This document shows, piece by piece, positions 45,380 through 54,226 of a stretch of 64,000 bases of DNA; position 1 is the stretch's first letter; every line of letters starts with the position of its first letter. The position numbers and the translations under genes are program-made. This stretch comes from JANQJA01 sp047947185 (GTDB lineage Bacteria; Pseudomonadota; Gammaproteobacteria; Pseudomonadales; Azotimanducaceae): the NCBI GenBank assembly GCA_047947185.1, contig CP170502.1, positions 620,001 through 684,000 on the forward strand. The letters run 5' to 3'. Under the pieces are notes generated by a model. That model worked only from the letters and a program-made list of their open reading frames with translations. It was not told where the DNA came from and searched no databases.

Positions 45380-46630
45380 ATGGCACCACTTCAGGTTGCA
45401 GATTTCCGCCTGCTGCTGGCCGGCTTTGCGCTGGGCCAGATGTTAATGCCGCTGCAGTTCTTCACCCAGATCCTCTGGGTCCAGGCTTATGCACCCCGGG
45501 ACATCTGGTTGATCCTGGTTGCCCTGATTGGTGCAAGCCGCGGGATTGGTGCCCTGACGTTTGGACTCTACGGCGGCGCGCTGGCGGATCGCTACGACAG
45601 GCGGTGGCTGCTTCTCGTGATGCAGTGCCTGCTGGTTGCGATGACCCTGCTTATTGCACTGATCATGCATCTTGGCCAGGGCAGCACGCTCGCATTTGGA
45701 CTCTTCTTCCTTGCCACATTCCTCTCTGCCGGCCTGCAGAGTATTGATGCGCCAACCCGGCTGGCGCTGGTGCCTGATATCCTCGGGGCGGCCCTGACGC
45801 CGGCTGGCATGTCCCTCAACCAGGTTGCCGGCCAGCTGGCCATGCCAGTGGCAATTTTTGGTACCGGGCTGATTATCGAGGGACTGGGCTTCAGTGGGGC
45901 CTACCTGTTTTCCGCGCTCGGCCACCTGCTCATGATCGTTTGCCTGCTGCTCATGAAACACCGCGGCCAACGTCGCCAGGACATGACCGGGAGCCAACGC
46001 TACGGTTTCCTCGCAGCAATCAACGATATTCGCTTCGGTCTCGCCTACACGCGCAACGACCCCCTGGTGCTCTGGGTCATCCTGCTGCTGGTTGCCATGA
46101 TGGGTCTTGGCTTTCCTGCCACGGCCAATCTCGGGCCCACCTGGCTCACCACGGTAGTTGGTGTCAGCATTGCCAATGTCGGCTTTGTCGCCATGGCCTG
46201 GGGCATTGGTGCACTGATGGCATCAATAGCGCTGACCTTTTACCCCAACGTGGAACAGCGTGGCCTGCTGATTGCCGGCGGCGCCCTGCTCTTCTCCTGC
46301 GCGTTCCTCGTTTTTGTACTGGATCACACGGTCACCAACGCTGTGCTCGGTAACCTGGGCCTGGGTGCAGGTATGACCATCACCATGGTGTCCAGCACCA
46401 TCCTGATCCAGCGCGTGGTGGCACCCGAGGTCCGCGGACGGATCATGAGTATCCTGCAGCTCAACATGGGGTTTGCACAGCTCATGACCATGCCCGTTGC
46501 TGCACTTGCCCAGTGGATGACCCTGCAGGTCCTGTTTCCCGTGATGGCGCTCACCACATTGCTGGCAGTGGCCGCCATACTCGTCACCCAGCCTCAGCTT
46601 GCCAGGGCAAGACTCCCACCAATACCCTGA
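45380..46630 (+). CDS. MFS exporter, EntS-like (MFS_3)
   Basis: About 416 residues and 12 membrane helices, close in length to E. coli EntS. The family signature after helix 2 is seen as GGALADRYDRRWLLL, and PVAIFGTGLIIEGLGFSGAY marks helix 5-6. EntS-type proteins export siderophores, but related MFS_3 members also export drugs. The start is uncertain: ATG 45380 fits the family; GTG 45356 is six bases after the oxidoreductase stop. The gene probably belongs to the ABC-oxidoreductase transcript. Confidence 0.83.
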   Translation: MAPLQVADFRLLLAGFALGQMLMPLQFFTQILWVQAYAPRDIWLILVALIGASRGIGALTFGLYGGALADRYDRRWLLLVMQCLLVAMTLLIALIMHLGQGSTLAFGLFFLATFLSAGLQSIDAPTRLALVPDILGAALTPAGMSLNQVAGQLAMPVAIFGTGLIIEGLGFSGAYLFSALGHLLMIVCLLLMKHRGQRRQDMTGSQRYGFLAAINDIRFGLAYTRNDPLVLWVILLLVAMMGLGFPATANLGPTWLTTVVGVSIANVGFVAMAWGIGALMASIALTFYPNVEQRGLLIAGGALLFSCAFLVFVLDHTVTNAVLGNLGLGAGMTITMVSSTILIQRVVAPEVRGRIMSILQLNMGFAQLMTMPVAALAQWMTLQVLFPVMALTTLLAVAAILVTQPQLARARLPPIP

Positions 46631-46694
46631 TCGGCTAAAGAATCTGTCGCTCGCTGCCGATAGCCTAGCCAGGCAATGATCGGACAGATACAGG

Positions 46695-48632
46695 TTGACC
46701 ACCTATCGAACAAAACTGCTGGCATATATTGCCCTGTGCATGACGGTGCCGGGTTTACTGGGGCTTGTTGTCTACCTTGACCCAATGCCCTCATCCAACT
46801 CACCGAACAGCCGACTGTTCCTGTGGGTCGCCCTGCTTTCGCTGCTGGCGCTTGGGATCGGTACCGGCGTTGCGACAGCCATGACCCTTTCCCTCAAACG
46901 CCACCTGGCGACAATCCGTCGTCAGAAAGCAGCGACGGACGCCGTCAACGAAGAACTGCTGGAACAACGCGCCTGCATCACGCAGGCCAAGCGAATGGCA
47001 AAGCTTGGCTATTGGCGCTGGGACAGGGAACTGCAACAAATTGCTGTGTCAGCAGATGCGACCACCCTGCTGCCCAGGTGTGTTGACCCCTCCACTGATC
47101 CCATCACCCTGCTCCTGCCGATGATACACCCCTGCGACAGCGACAGGTTCGAGACGGACCTTGGCAGCTGCATCAGCAGTGGTGAAGCCATTGAGGCCGA
47201 ATACCGCCTGATATCACCGGATGGCGAAAATCGCTGGATCAGGCAACACGTCATGACGGAAGCGGAAATGGGCAAACCCCAGGTGCTGATGGCCACGGTG
47301 CAGGATATCTCGCAGCAGCGGAACGCTGAGGAGCAGATCCGCAAGATGGCGTACTACGACATGCTGACCGGACTCGCCACGCGAGCATCACTGAATCGCC
47401 GCCTGAATGAGATGATTCGCTCAGCCAGGCGACGCAACGGGTCTTTTGCCCTCTTCTTTATTGATCTCGACAAGTTCAAGGAAGTCAACGACTCCCTTGG
47501 ACATGAGGCAGGTGACACACTGCTGATTGAGATCGCGTCACGACTGCAGCGCGCCGCGAGGGAAATCGATTTTGTTGCCAGGCTGGGAGGCGATGAATTC
47601 TGCATGCTGTTTGATGACGTTGCTGATGAATATGCCATCGCCACGATTGCAAACCGATGCCTGGACTACATGAGCGAACAGCTCACCCTGGGTGGGCGCA
47701 GTTTCTCTCCACGCGGGAGTATCGGCATTGCACGCTATCCTTCTGATGGCACTGATGCCCGGACCCTGATGCAGGCCGGCGACAATGCCATGTATGCCGC
47801 CAAGCAGGCCGGGATGCACAGTTTTGAGTTTCACACCAGCGGCATGTCAGCGGCCGCCATGCGGCGGCTGGCCCTGGGCGCTGAACTGCGGCTGGCCATC
47901 AGCCAGGGGCAATTTGTGCTGCACTACCAGCCCCAGGTAAACCTTGCGACCGGGGAAGTGTTTGCCTACGAGGCCCTGATTCGTTGGCAGCATCCCGAGC
48001 GCGGCCTGCTGCCCCCTGGCGAATTCCTCGACGAGATCGAGCAACTGGGACTGATCAAGGAGATGGGTGACTGGGTCATTCGCAGTGCCTGCCAGCAGGC
48101 CGCTGCCTGGCAGGCACTGGGCCTTGTAAAGCCACGCATCAGTGTCAACGTGGCACCACGCCAGTTGAACGACCACCAGTTAATCAACACTGTAACGGCG
48201 GCGATCCGGGACAGTGGTATCTCCCCTGCGCAGCTTGAGATTGAGGTCACTGAATCAGGTATCCAGTCTGCACCCCAGGGTATCGAAATCCTGGGCAGGC
48301 TGCGGGCGCTGGGTGTGGACGTCGCAATCGATGATTTTGGCACCGGTTACTCTTCACTGGGCTCCCTCAGGACCCTGCCGGTCAACTGCCTGAAAATCGA
48401 CCGCAGCTTCATCGAAAACGCCGTGGGCAGCGCCCAGGACCAGATTCTGCTTGAGACGATTGTCTCGCTGGGCAAGGCTTTTGACTTCCAGGTTATTGCC
48501 GTGGGCGTTGAAGTGGAAGCGCAGCTTGACCTGCTCCGCCAGCTTGACTGCGAGATCATCCAGGGTTATCTCTTTTCACCTCCACTGCCGCCAGGTGAGA
48601 TAGTGCCCGGCTTGACCCGGCTCTCCGCCTGA
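46695..48632 (+). CDS. PAS-GGDEF-EAL dual c-di-GMP enzyme
   Basis: The 645-residue inner-membrane protein has two N-terminal helices (about residues 7-25 and 38-60), a PAS/PAC region (about 95-210), GGDEF (about 220-385) and EAL (about 395-640) domains. The cyclase motif ARLGGDEF is intact and preceded by an inhibitory site R-x-x-D (REID). The phosphodiesterase motif EALIRWQHP and DDFGTGYSSL are also intact, so both activities are possible. A TTG at 46695 is used because the next start, ATG 46740, would remove part of the first helix. Confidence 0.9.
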   Translation: MTTYRTKLLAYIALCMTVPGLLGLVVYLDPMPSSNSPNSRLFLWVALLSLLALGIGTGVATAMTLSLKRHLATIRRQKAATDAVNEELLEQRACITQAKRMAKLGYWRWDRELQQIAVSADATTLLPRCVDPSTDPITLLLPMIHPCDSDRFETDLGSCISSGEAIEAEYRLISPDGENRWIRQHVMTEAEMGKPQVLMATVQDISQQRNAEEQIRKMAYYDMLTGLATRASLNRRLNEMIRSARRRNGSFALFFIDLDKFKEVNDSLGHEAGDTLLIEIASRLQRAAREIDFVARLGGDEFCMLFDDVADEYAIATIANRCLDYMSEQLTLGGRSFSPRGSIGIARYPSDGTDARTLMQAGDNAMYAAKQAGMHSFEFHTSGMSAAAMRRLALGAELRLAISQGQFVLHYQPQVNLATGEVFAYEALIRWQHPERGLLPPGEFLDEIEQLGLIKEMGDWVIRSACQQAAAWQALGLVKPRISVNVAPRQLNDHQLINTVTAAIRDSGISPAQLEIEVTESGIQSAPQGIEILGRLRALGVDVAIDDFGTGYSSLGSLRTLPVNCLKIDRSFIENAVGSAQDQILLETIVSLGKAFDFQVIAVGVEVEAQLDLLRQLDCEIIQGYLFSPPLPPGEIVPGLTRLSA

Positions 48633-48641
48633 CCGGCTGGT

Positions 48642-48677
48642 CCAGGGTTGAAGCGCAAACGCAACCACTGACCCTGG
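48642..48677. terminator. Hairpin between convergent genes
   Basis: CCAGGGT (48642-48648) and ACCCTGG (48671-48677) form a perfect 7-bp stem with a 22-base loop in the 80-base convergent spacer. No T-run is present, so a terminator role is tentative. Confidence 0.3.
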
Positions 48678-48712
48678 CAGGCCATTGAAGATGGGTGACC
48701 ACTTGAAAGTTT

Positions 48713-49858
48713 TCACGGCTGACTCCAGTCGTTTTCTATCACCGTCCACTTTTCCCGGCCACCCGCATTGGCAACCAGGGCCTCCAGGAATGCCATGCCA
48801 CGCACCCCGGCATCTATGTCAGGGAAGTCATGGTTTCCCACGCTGCCTTCCCGTACCGCGCTGGCAAACGCTGTATAGATATTCGCAAATGCCTCGATAA
48901 ACCCCTCCGGATGCCCACCCGGCAACCGGGTGGCACCCAGCGCCGCTGTGCCAAGCGGATGATTAAGACCGGCACGGATCACCTGGTCATTACCGCTCAG
49001 GCTCGTGCACACAAGCTGGTTGGGCTGTTGCTGGTACCAGGCAAGCCCACCCGTCTCACCATACACCCGGATCGACAGGTTGTTTTCCTCGCCCACGCAC
49101 ACCTGGCTCGCATGCAGTATGCCCCGTGCTCCGCCATCCATGCGCAACAGCACGTTCCCGTCATCGTCCAGGGCCCGGCCCTCAACAAACGCGGTGAGGT
49201 CTGCACATACCGCTGTGACACGCTGTCCGGTGATGTACTCGAGCAGGTTGTGTGCATGAGTGCCAATATCGCCCATACAACCAGAGATGCCACTCACCGC
49301 CGGATTTGTGCGCCAGACATCACGCTCGGCTTCCAGCTTCTGCGCAAGCCAGCCCTGGCTGTATTCCACAATCACTTTCCGCAGTTTCCCAAGGCGCCCC
49401 GCTGCAATTTCAGCACGCGCCTGTTTAACCAGAGGATATCCCGTGTAGTTATGGGTCAGGGCAAACACCCGGCCAGACGAGTTCACCGTGTCGCGCAGGC
49501 GCAGGGCATCTTCAAACCTGTGGGTCAGGGGTTTGTCACAGATCACGTCAAAGCCCGCCTGCAGGGCGGCAATGGCGATTTCCGCGTGCGAGTTGTTGGG
49601 TGTCACAATCGACACACACTGGATACGATCATGGCTGGGCCGCTTGCCTTCCGCCTCCAGCATCACCTGGTAGGTCGGGTAGACGCGTTCGGCATCAAGC
49701 CCGAGAGCCCCGCCCACCTGCAGTGACTTTGACGGCGTAGCGCTGAATGCGCCAGCGACCAGTTCAAAACTGTCGTCCAGCCGCAATGCCTGTCGGTGAA
49801 CAGCGCCGATAAATGATCCTTCCCCGCCGCCAACCATGCCCAGTTTCAGCCTGTCCAC
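48713..49858 (-). CDS. Gfo/Idh/MocA-family oxidoreductase
   Basis: The 381-residue protein has the Rossmann glycine loop MVGGGEGSFIGAVHR and the family motif CDKPLTHRFEDA near residue 99, where KP is part of the active site. The insert GISGCMGDIGTHAHNLLEY carries the catalytic D-x-x-x-H. Substrate is likely a sugar, inositol or related polyol. The start is GTG 49858 with a perfect AGGAGG six bases before it (49865-49870). It is divergent from the gamma-glutamyltransferase-like gene. Confidence 0.88.
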   Translation of the reverse strand: MDRLKLGMVGGGEGSFIGAVHRQALRLDDSFELVAGAFSATPSKSLQVGGALGLDAERVYPTYQVMLEAEGKRPSHDRIQCVSIVTPNNSHAEIAIAALQAGFDVICDKPLTHRFEDALRLRDTVNSSGRVFALTHNYTGYPLVKQARAEIAAGRLGKLRKVIVEYSQGWLAQKLEAERDVWRTNPAVSGISGCMGDIGTHAHNLLEYITGQRVTAVCADLTAFVEGRALDDDGNVLLRMDGGARGILHASQVCVGEENNLSIRVYGETGGLAWYQQQPNQLVCTSLSGNDQVIRAGLNHPLGTAALGATRLPGGHPEGFIEAFANIYTAFASAVREGSVGNHDFPDIDAGVRGMAFLEALVANAGGREKWTVIENDWSQP

Positions 49859-49945
49859 TTGATGCCTCCTGGCGCCCGCCAGCTTGCATTATATCGGGCA
49901 ACTGCGGCATCTTACCGCTCTCAATTCAAATGGGCGCCCTACCCG

Positions 49946-51544
49946 ATGACAGAATCCCCATCCGTGCTTGACTGGAGCAACCCCTACAGGGCAAATCGTT
50001 CGCCCGTGTTCGCCCGCAACCTGGTCGCCACCTCCCAACCGCTGGCGGCCTGGGCAGGCGTCCGGGCAATGGCTGAAGGTGGTAATGCCGTTGATGCTGC
50101 GCTTGCGACGGCAATTACCCTGACTGTTGTCGAACCCAATAACAACGGTATAGGCAGCGATGCGTTTGCGATTGTTGCAACGGGTGGGGAACTGATTGGA
50201 CTGAATGCGTCCGGGCGCTCACCAGCGGGCTGGTACCCGGAACGCTTCGCTGGCCGGGCAACCATGCCTTCGCTCGGTTGGGATGCCGTCACAGTGCCGG
50301 GAGCGGTCAGCGGTTGGGTTGCCCTGTCCGAGCGATTTGGCAAGCTGCCGTTCGATAAGCTGTTTGAATGCGCTATCGCCTATGCGGAAAACGGTTTCCA
50401 GGTTGGTCCCAAGACCGGGTATTTCTGGCGTTTCATCAAGGACAGGTACCGCAACTACCCCGAATTCCTCCGGACCTTTGCGCCCGGGGGCCGGATTCCG
50501 GCCATTGGAGACACCATGCGCCTGCCTGAACACGCGCGCACCCTGCGCAGCATTGCAACAACCGGGGGCGAGTCGTTCTACCGGGGGGAACTGGCGCTGG
50601 CCATGGTGGCAGATTCAGATGCCCGCGGGGGCGTGATGTCCATGGACGACCTGGCAAATCACCGGGCGGACTGGGTTTCACCGCTCTCAGTGGATTTTGG
50701 ACAGGCCAGTCTGCACGAGATTCCTCCCAACGGCCAGGGACTGATGGCGCTGATTGCGCTCGGAATCGTCAATGAAAGGGATATCGCCGCGTTTGCCCAG
50801 GACAGTGCCGACGCCGTGCACCTGCAGATTGAAGCCACTCGCATTGCCTATGCGGAGATCGAACGGCACCTGGCTGACATTGATCACATGGTTGTGTCAC
50901 CGGAAACCCTGCTCACACCGGGCTACCTGCAGGCGCGCGCTGCACAGATCGACATGACCCGCGCCAACCCGACGCCCACTGCCATGGGCGCCAGCCCCGA
51001 TACCGTCTATCTCTGTACCGCAGATGCCAGTGGCATGATGGTCTCAATGATCCAGTCCAACTACCGCGGTTTTGGTTCCGGCATCGTTGTGCCCGGGACC
51101 GGCATTTCATTGCAGAACCGGGGTGAAGGCTTCACTCTCGAAGCGGGTCACCCCAACCAGGTGGGACCCAACAAGCGCCCTTACCACACCATCATCCCGG
51201 GCTTTGCGAGCCATGGGAACCAACCGGCCCTGGCATTTGGCGTGATGGGTGGTCACATGCAGGCCCAGGGCCACCTGCAGATGATGGTCAGGATTTTTGC
51301 CTTCGGCCAGAACCCGCAGGCGGCTTCGGACGCACCCAGGTGGCATCTCCGGGAGGACGGCGTCGTTTGCCTTGAAGACGGGTTTGATCAGGGCGTCGCC
51401 AGCGAACTGGGTGCGCGCGGGCACCAGGTGCAATTTGGCAATCCGGAGCACCTCTTTGGGGGTGCCCAGTTGATCTACCGCATGCCAGGTGGTTACTGCG
51501 CCGGTTCGGATCACCGCAAGGAAGGCCTGGCCCTGGGATTCTGA
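49946..51544 (+). CDS. Gamma-glutamyltransferase-family protein (YwrD type)
   Basis: About 532 residues of the gamma-glutamyltranspeptidase fold without a signal peptide, so it is probably cytoplasmic. The predicted self-cleavage Thr is in GASPDTVYLCTADASG. SNYRGFGSGIVVPGTGISLQ and NKRPYHTIIPGFA match the YwrD-like branch, which differs from classical GGT at the glutathione-binding residues. The real substrate is unknown. An upstream ATG at 49859 is in frame, but the family start MTESPSVLDWSNPY at 49946 is favoured. One base separates it from the aminotransferase gene. Confidence 0.85.
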   Translation: MTESPSVLDWSNPYRANRSPVFARNLVATSQPLAAWAGVRAMAEGGNAVDAALATAITLTVVEPNNNGIGSDAFAIVATGGELIGLNASGRSPAGWYPERFAGRATMPSLGWDAVTVPGAVSGWVALSERFGKLPFDKLFECAIAYAENGFQVGPKTGYFWRFIKDRYRNYPEFLRTFAPGGRIPAIGDTMRLPEHARTLRSIATTGGESFYRGELALAMVADSDARGGVMSMDDLANHRADWVSPLSVDFGQASLHEIPPNGQGLMALIALGIVNERDIAAFAQDSADAVHLQIEATRIAYAEIERHLADIDHMVVSPETLLTPGYLQARAAQIDMTRANPTPTAMGASPDTVYLCTADASGMMVSMIQSNYRGFGSGIVVPGTGISLQNRGEGFTLEAGHPNQVGPNKRPYHTIIPGFASHGNQPALAFGVMGGHMQAQGHLQMMVRIFAFGQNPQAASDAPRWHLREDGVVCLEDGFDQGVASELGARGHQVQFGNPEHLFGGAQLIYRMPGGYCAGSDHRKEGLALGF

Positions 51545-51545
51545 C

Positions 51546-52832
51546 ATGAACGAAGCAGACACACTGGCAAACATTCAACTGGCGCTCAAGCAACGCTGGG
51601 AGGGGCGGGACTTCACCGACCTGGTTGCTGATGCGACGCGCGCGCTGATGAGAGATCGGGGCGACTGGGATCCACCCGAGGGTGTCGTCCCGAAACGCGA
51701 CATGATCCGCCTGGCGATCGGTATCCCGGACAGTGCAACCCTGCCCAAAGAGGCACTGCTGGCATCCATCCGGCGCACCGTCGAGAGTCCCGGTGAGGCA
51801 GCTTTTGTCTATGGCTTTGGTATGGGTTACACCCGGCTCAGGGCCATGCTGGCAGAACGCTACAGCGCCGAGCGGGGACTCGCCGTTACCGAAGACTGGT
51901 TCCAGTTGACCAACGGCTCGGCTGGCGCCATTGACCTCATCTGCCGAACCCTGATCAACCCCGGTGACGTTATCATCACCGAGTCGCCCACCTACATGGG
52001 GACGCTGCGAAACTTCAAGGGGGTCCAGGCTGATGTCCACGCCGTTGCCATGGATGCGGATGGCCTGCTCACTGATGAACTCGAGGCGCTGATCAACCAA
52101 CTGAAACGCGAGGGAAAGCAGATCAAGCTGATCTATACCATCAGTACCTTTCACAATCCGACCGGTGCAACCCTCACGCTGGCGCGGCGGCTGGCACTGC
52201 TGGACATCGCGTCCCGCCACAACATCCTGATTCTTGATGATGACGCCTACGGGGACCTGACCTTTGTCGACCGGCCACCCACCGCTCTCACCACCCTCAG
52301 CGGCGGCTACGGCGTGATCACCGTGGGCACCTTTTCCAAGATCCTTGCCACCGGGCTTCGTATCGGCTGGATCCACGGAGAACCGGGCATTGTTGCCCTG
52401 ATGGGCCAGATGCGGTTTGCCATGGGACTGAACCAGATTATGGTGCGCGCTGTGGCCGATTATATGCAGGACTCACAACTGGATGACCACATTGCCCGCG
52501 TTCGGGCCCTCTATGCCCGGAAAATGAACACCCTGGCGGATGCCCTGGTTCACCACGCCGGTGATTTTATGACGTTTACCCGGCCGGCCGGCGGTTTCTA
52601 TCTGTGGGCCAACCTGCTGGACGGGTTGCGGGCCGTTGATGTCTGGCGAACCAGCGCCGAGGAAGGTGTCGCATTTACACCCGGCGGCAACTTTTTTGCG
52701 AGCCGACTGGACCCGGGTGGCCAACATATCCGAATTGCCTTTCCCTGGACACCCCTGGCCGAGCTCGAGGAGGGGGCAAGGAGAATTGGTGCTGCGTGTC
52801 GGCGGGTAAGCCGCGGTGATATCACACCCTGA
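51546..52832 (+). CDS. PLP-dependent aminotransferase (2-aminoadipate/LysN-like, class I)
   Basis: The 428-residue class I aminotransferase has the PLP lysine in GTFSKILATGLRIGW near residue 265 and the phosphate-binding FTNG-like segment QLTNGSAGAIDLI near residue 120, with DDDAYGDLTF for the pyridine-binding aspartate. It resembles the MocR-related/2-aminoadipate group rather than aspartate transaminase. Its ATG begins one base after the stop of the gamma-glutamyltransferase-like gene, so the two are probably one pathway, perhaps cleaving a gamma-glutamyl amine and then transaminating the product. That pathway is inference. Confidence 0.87.
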   Translation: MNEADTLANIQLALKQRWEGRDFTDLVADATRALMRDRGDWDPPEGVVPKRDMIRLAIGIPDSATLPKEALLASIRRTVESPGEAAFVYGFGMGYTRLRAMLAERYSAERGLAVTEDWFQLTNGSAGAIDLICRTLINPGDVIITESPTYMGTLRNFKGVQADVHAVAMDADGLLTDELEALINQLKREGKQIKLIYTISTFHNPTGATLTLARRLALLDIASRHNILILDDDAYGDLTFVDRPPTALTTLSGGYGVITVGTFSKILATGLRIGWIHGEPGIVALMGQMRFAMGLNQIMVRAVADYMQDSQLDDHIARVRALYARKMNTLADALVHHAGDFMTFTRPAGGFYLWANLLDGLRAVDVWRTSAEEGVAFTPGGNFFASRLDPGGQHIRIAFPWTPLAELEEGARRIGAACRRVSRGDITP

Positions 52833-52835
52833 AGG

Positions 52836-54029
52836 TCATGAGCGGGCGCCTGCCACGGCATTACGACCACCGGCTTTGGCGACGTAAAGCGCTGCATCAG
52901 CTTCACCAATGAGTGATTTCGGCTGCATGTTCTCGACCGGCACCATGCTGGCGACACCCACGCTGATCGTCACGGAAAGCCGCGTCTCATCCACATCAAT
53001 CACCTGATCCGCAATTCGCTTTCTCACCTGCTCAGCGAGATGCAGGGCGTTGGCATACTCGACATAAGGCAGGATGATGACAAACTCTTCCCCGCCAAAT
53101 CGCGCCACAACGTCGGACGGACGATTGAACATGCTATCAATTTCGCCCGCCACCACCCGCAGGCACTGGTCTCCTGCCAGGTGTCCCCAGGTGTCGTTCA
53201 CGCGCTTGAAATGGTCAATGTCAATCAGGAGCAGCGTCAACGGATATTTTTGCCGCTCAGCCCTGCGCCATTCCTGCTCAAAAACGTCGTCGAAATACTG
53301 CCGGTTACGAATCCCGGTAACGGGATCAATGGTGGTGATTTCTTTCAGGATGTTGTGGGCCCGTGAGAGTTTTTCCAGGGCACCCTTCAGCTCCTTGGTG
53401 CGGTCATCCACCTCGAGTTCAAGCTGCCGCTTGAGTGCTTCCTGCTCGTCCAGCAGGTACCGGTTCTCAAGCGCCACCGAGGCCAGTGATGCCAGCGCCT
53501 CAATCAGCGGCATGGACTCGGCTGTGAATGCAATCACCTCCCCTCGCTCATCCATGGCGTTCAACAGCTGCAGCACGCCGATGGTCTCACCATGGTAGCT
53601 GGAGAGCGGCACCGTCAGGAAGGAGGTGGACCTATAGCCTGTGAGCTCGTCAAAATGCCGCGTGCCGGACGTATCAATACCTTCAGCCGCATACACATCA
53701 TCAATTCGAATCGCTTCACCGGAGTTGGCGACCCGCGCAGCAATGTTGCGCAGATTGGGAGAGCCATCGGCAGTCTGGAGCGGGATCTCGGGCAGGGACA
53801 CCGGATCACCGGAAATACCGCCCTGGCTGATAGCCAGGGTGTCATTCAACACAATGGCAAATTCGAGCTGGCGCGCCGGTGTGACCAGGTAAAGCGTGCC
53901 GGCGTCCGCATTGACCATTGACCTGGCCTCGCGCAGAATCCGCTCAAGCAGGCTGTCAATGTCCTTTTCAGCCGACAGGGCGCGACCGATCTCGATCAGT
54001 CGCCGATACGCATCCGCATCCGTCTTCAC
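52836..54029 (-). CDS. GAF-GGDEF diguanylate cyclase
   Basis: The 397-residue cytoplasmic protein has an N-terminal GAF sensor (about residues 8-185), a short coiled coil (about 190-230) and a GGDEF domain with ARFGGEEFVIILP. The allosteric R-x-x-D (RPSD) lies five residues before the motif, so product inhibition is likely. Start is GTG 54029 with GGAG seven bases upstream. The GAF begins RLIEIGRALSAEKDIDSL and parallels that of the HD-GYP enzyme at 33400-35157. It makes c-di-GMP. Confidence 0.92.
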   Translation of the reverse strand: MKTDADAYRRLIEIGRALSAEKDIDSLLERILREARSMVNADAGTLYLVTPARQLEFAIVLNDTLAISQGGISGDPVSLPEIPLQTADGSPNLRNIAARVANSGEAIRIDDVYAAEGIDTSGTRHFDELTGYRSTSFLTVPLSSYHGETIGVLQLLNAMDERGEVIAFTAESMPLIEALASLASVALENRYLLDEQEALKRQLELEVDDRTKELKGALEKLSRAHNILKEITTIDPVTGIRNRQYFDDVFEQEWRRAERQKYPLTLLLIDIDHFKRVNDTWGHLAGDQCLRVVAGEIDSMFNRPSDVVARFGGEEFVIILPYVEYANALHLAEQVRKRIADQVIDVDETRLSVTISVGVASMVPVENMQPKSLIGEADAALYVAKAGGRNAVAGARS

Positions 54030-54226
54030 GCCTGTGCTCCAAAACCCAATGCTTGCCCACCCCTCTCGCTAATACGTGATTTCAAGATGCCAATTCTATG
54101 CCAGTATTGAAGAAGGTTTCCAATATTCTAACCCAACTTGTTGAAATAACGAGAGTTTTAATGCGGGAAATCACAGGCAGGCCAGCCCAGCTGACCGGTA
54201 TTTCCAACAGAAAACGACAATTTTTG

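Noticed and set aside
54030..54226. Possible terminator or small RNA in the spacer between dctM and the GAF-GGDEF gene
   Set aside because: Only a weak 6-bp GGAAAT/ATTTCC pairing was seen with a long loop, too poor to call.
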